Below, piece after piece: positions 61,777 to 64,000 of a stretch of 64,000 nucleotides of DNA; position 1 is the stretch's first letter; each line of letters opens with the position of its first letter. Source of the stretch: Pedobacter planticolens (lineage in GTDB: Bacteria > Bacteroidota > Bacteroidia > Sphingobacteriales > Sphingobacteriaceae); contig NZ_WNXD01000002.1 of NCBI RefSeq assembly GCF_014172375.1, positions 1,240,001-1,304,000 on the forward strand. The letters are read 5' to 3'. Under the pieces are notes generated by a model. It was given only the letters and a program-made list of their open reading frames with translations, was not told where the DNA came from and did no database searches. Both the position numbers and the translations under genes were made by a program.

Positions 61777-62322
61777 ATGTCAGGTAAAGCAGGAGCTAGA
61801 TACGCAAAATCGTTAATTGATCTTTCTACAGAGCAAAACGCTTTGGAGGAAATTAAAAACGATATGGTGTTATTTGAAAAGATCGTTCATGATAATAGTG
61901 AATTAGAAGCGATCCTTAAAAATCCAATTGTTCCTTTAGATAAGAAATTAGGGATTTTGACGGATGTTTTTGGTAACAAAGTTCATAAAATTACCAATAG
62001 CTTTTTAAAACTAGTAGTAAATAAAGGTCGTTCGGCAATCTTATTTGATACTGCAAAACAATTTGTTGCACAATACAACTTAATCAAAGGGATTGTAACT
62101 GCTGAAGTAACATCTGCAATTGCACTAACTGATACAAGCAGAGCTGAAATAGTTAGCTTGGTTAAAAAGGAATTAGGGGCTAAAGAAGTTATTGTTAAGG
62201 AGAAAATTGACGAGAAATTAATTGGTGGTTTTATTTTAAAAGTTGGTGATAAGCAGTTTGATGCTAGTATTGCCAGCGGTTTAAGTAAACTGAAAAAAGA
62301 ATTTGCACAAGGTGTAGCTTAA
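61777..62322 (+). CDS. atpH: F0F1 ATP synthase subunit delta
   Basis: The start at 61777 (MSGKAGARYAKSLIDL) matches the family N-terminus; the longer frame from 61735 would translate the heptamer repeat. The 181-residue chain shows the OSCP fold with EAILKNPIVPLDKKLGIL, then KLIGGFILKVGDKQFDASI and a Leu-rich C-terminal strand. It joins the F1 head to the b stalk. Confidence 0.93.
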   Translation: MSGKAGARYAKSLIDLSTEQNALEEIKNDMVLFEKIVHDNSELEAILKNPIVPLDKKLGILTDVFGNKVHKITNSFLKLVVNKGRSAILFDTAKQFVAQYNLIKGIVTAEVTSAIALTDTSRAEIVSLVKKELGAKEVIVKEKIDEKLIGGFILKVGDKQFDASIASGLSKLKKEFAQGVA

Positions 62323-62464
62323 TTGCTGAAAAAGCAAGCGAAGCAATACTGAACGCTAATATATAAACCCGATTGAAACGGACACGAAGTAAAGTGGAAA
62401 GCGGGACTGAAATAACAAAAGAGTACAAGATTTATATTTTCAAAAAGAAATCAAAATAAAAATT
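62323..62464. other. Spacer between atpH and atpA with a CCCG..CGGG-bounded segment
   Basis: No gene is present. The segment 62368-62405 starts CCCGATTGAAACGG and ends GGAAAGCGGGA, and looks like a foreign short repeat unit rather than leader sequence, but I found no second copy in the window. A-rich sequence precedes the atpA start. Confidence 0.35.
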
Positions 62465-64000
62465 ATGGTAGAGGTAAGACCAGACGAAGTTTCGGCAATT
62501 ATCAGACAACAATTGTCAGGCTTTAAATCGGAAGCTGAATTGGAAGAAGTTGGTACCGTTTTACAAGTGGGTGATGGTATTGCTCGTGTTTACGGTTTAA
62601 CTAAAGTTCAAAGTGGTGAGCTAGTTGAATTTGCAAACGGGTTGCAAGGTATCGTTTTAAACCTTGAAGAAGATAACGTTGGTGTGGTTTTATTAGGCCC
62701 ATCAGACGAAATCAAAGAAGGTGATACTATTAAACGTACTAAAAAAATTGCCTCTATTAAAGTTGGTGAAGGTATGTTAGGTCGTGTTGTAAACACACTC
62801 GGCGAGCCTATCGATGGTAAAGGACCAATTTTAGGACAGACTTACGAAATGCCTTTGGAGCGTAAAGCACCAGGTGTAATTTATCGTCAGCCGGTTACTG
62901 AGCCTTTACAAACAGGTATTAAAGCAATTGATGCAATGATTCCAATTGGTCGTGGTCAACGTGAGTTGGTTATTGGCGATCGTCAGATTGGTAAAACTGC
63001 TGTTTGTATCGATACTATTATCAATCAAAAAGAATTTTACGAAGCAGGAAATCCTGTATTCTGTATATATGTTGCTTGTGGTCAAAAAGCAAGTACAGTA
63101 GCAAACGTTGTACGTACGTTAGAAGAAAACGGTGCAATGCCTTATACTGTTGTTGTTGCTGCATCTGCTGCTGAACCTGCTCCATTGCAGTTTTATGCTC
63201 CATTTGCTGGTGCTGCAATTGGTGAGTTCTTCCGCGATACTGGCCGTCCAGCTTTAATTGTTTATGATGATTTATCTAAACAAGCTGTTGCTTACCGTGA
63301 AGTGTCGTTGTTATTACGTCGTCCACCGGGTCGTGAGGCTTATCCAGGTGACGTGTTTTATTTGCACAGTCGTTTATTAGAGCGTGCTGCAAAAATCAAT
63401 CAGAATGATGAGATTGCAAAAAACATGAATGATTTACCAGAATCATTAAAAGGAATTGTAAAAGGTGGTGGTTCATTAACTGCTTTACCAATTATCGAAA
63501 CTCAAGCTGGTGACGTTTCTGCATATATCCCAACTAACGTAATTTCAATTACTGATGGTCAGATTTTCTTAGAGTCGAATTTATTTAACTCTGGTGTACG
63601 TCCGGCAATTAACGTAGGTATCTCGGTATCACGTGTAGGTGGTAATGCACAAATTAAATCAATGAAAAAAGTAGCTGGTACATTGAAATTAGATCAAGCT
63701 CAATACCGTGAGTTAGAGGCGTTCTCTAAATTCGGTTCTGATTTAGATGCTGCTACAAAATCTGTTTTAGATAAAGGTGCTCGTAACGTAGAGATGTTGA
63801 AACAAGCTCAATTCTCTCCATTTACTGTTGAGAAACAAGTTGCGATTGTTTATTTAGGTACTAAAAACTTAATGCGTTCAGTTCCTGTAAACAAAGTAAA
63901 AGAATTTGAAGCTGAGTTTTTACAAGCATTAGAATTACGTCATCCAGAAGCTTTAGCTTCTTTAAAAGCTGGTAAGTTAGATGATGCAGTTGAAGTGTTA
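62465..64000 (+). CDS. atpA: F0F1 ATP synthase subunit alpha (3' end cut by the window)
   Basis: From the ATG at 62465 the frame stays open to the last base, 512 codons; the usual length is about 525, so only the last residues are missing. It starts [17 protein letters not shown], has the Walker A motif GDRQIGKTA (Ile where many homologues have Thr), the alpha-subunit segment [17 protein letters not shown], and the hinge [13 protein letters not shown]. Subunit alpha holds the non-catalytic nucleotides and shares the catalytic sites with beta. Confidence 0.95.
   Translation, partial: MVEVRPDEVSAIIRQQLSGFKSEAELEEVGTVLQVGDGIARVYGLTKVQSGELVEFANGLQGIVLNLEEDNVGVVLLGPSDEIKEGDTIKRTKKIASIKVGEGMLGRVVNTLGEPIDGKGPILGQTYEMPLERKAPGVIYRQPVTEPLQTGIKAIDAMIPIGRGQRELVIGDRQIGKTAVCIDTIINQKEFYEAGNPVFCIYVACGQKASTVANVVRTLEENGAMPYTVVVAASAAEPAPLQFYAPFAGAAIGEFFRDTGRPALIVYDDLSKQAVAYREVSLLLRRPPGREAYPGDVFYLHSRLLERAAKINQNDEIAKNMNDLPESLKGIVKGGGSLTALPIIETQAGDVSAYIPTNVISITDGQIFLESNLFNSGVRPAINVGISVSRVGGNAQIKSMKKVAGTLKLDQAQYRELEAFSKFGSDLDAATKSVLDKGARNVEMLKQAQFSPFTVEKQVAIVYLGTKNLMRSVPVNKVKEFEAEFLQALELRHPEALASLKAGKLDDAVEVL

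Noticed and set aside
62938..63025. Possible defect in AtpA because Walker A reads GDRQIGKTA
   Set aside because: The Thr to Ile change lies at a variable position; Gly, Lys and Thr of the P-loop are kept, and the non-catalytic site tolerates change.

Overview
The window is a compact, low-GC chromosomal stretch (about 35% by eye) from a member of the Bacteroidota, most likely Sphingobacteriaceae and Pedobacter-like. The reasons are: an alternative complex III (ActABCDEF) fused into one cluster with an aa3-type cytochrome oxidase; the gldKLMN type IX secretion (T9SS) core; Bacteroidota-restricted families (DUF4271, DUF4286, DUF2461, BlaR1-like M56 proteins, a PorW/SprE-like lipoprotein); -7 promoter boxes of the form TAnnTTTG; few Shine-Dalgarno sites; and families of short intergenic palindromes. 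No rRNA, tRNA, CRISPR array, prophage or insertion sequence was recognised. The strain cannot be named from this sequence.

Layout. 1-8.5 kb holds envelope and miscellaneous genes: a BlaR1-type M56 membrane protease fused to an N-acetylmuramoyl-L-alanine amidase, a penicillin-acylase family hydrolase, an Omp85-type beta barrel and a deoxyhypusine-synthase-like protein, separated by repeat-rich spacers. 8.6-26 kb is a continuous respiratory supercluster on the plus strand: actABCDEF, coxB, coxA, a terminator-like hairpin, ctaA and ctaB (heme A synthesis), two subunit III genes, subunit IV, a Sco-like protein without copper ligands, a 16-copy heptamer repeat, then DUF420, a small CSMC protein and DUF983. 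Quinol is oxidised by the Act complex, electrons leave through its c-type hemes to the CuA site of CoxB, and the cta genes supply heme A and assembly factors.

26-35 kb has DUF2461, an OmpA-like lipoprotein, RfbC, DUF4286, a TPR protein, an S9-family protein that lacks its catalytic Ser and His, and a histidine kinase/response regulator pair. 35-47 kb carries a UbiA-like/methyltransferase pair, a phosphoesterase, a MoxR-type ATPase with a VWA partner, a JmjC/cupin protein, an SDR, a sterol-desaturase-family protein, HemW, DUF4271 and HemD. 47-59 kb contains gldKLMN and, convergent to it, a PorW/SprE-like lipoprotein, PBP1A and UvrC; the first five of these seven belong to T9SS or to the cell wall it crosses. 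59-64 kb is the F0F1 ATP synthase operon up to atpA, which runs off the end.

Main points for a second look: the M56-amidase fusion; the ligand-less Sco and the triad-less S9 protein, both in otherwise intact operons; five genes whose start codon lies exactly 4-5 nt after a perfect TAnnTTTG box, which suggests leaderless mRNAs; a pair of inverted 12-bp hairpins with compensatory changes; several families of dispersed palindromes; and hairpins placed inside the cox and atp operons where transcript levels would need to change.
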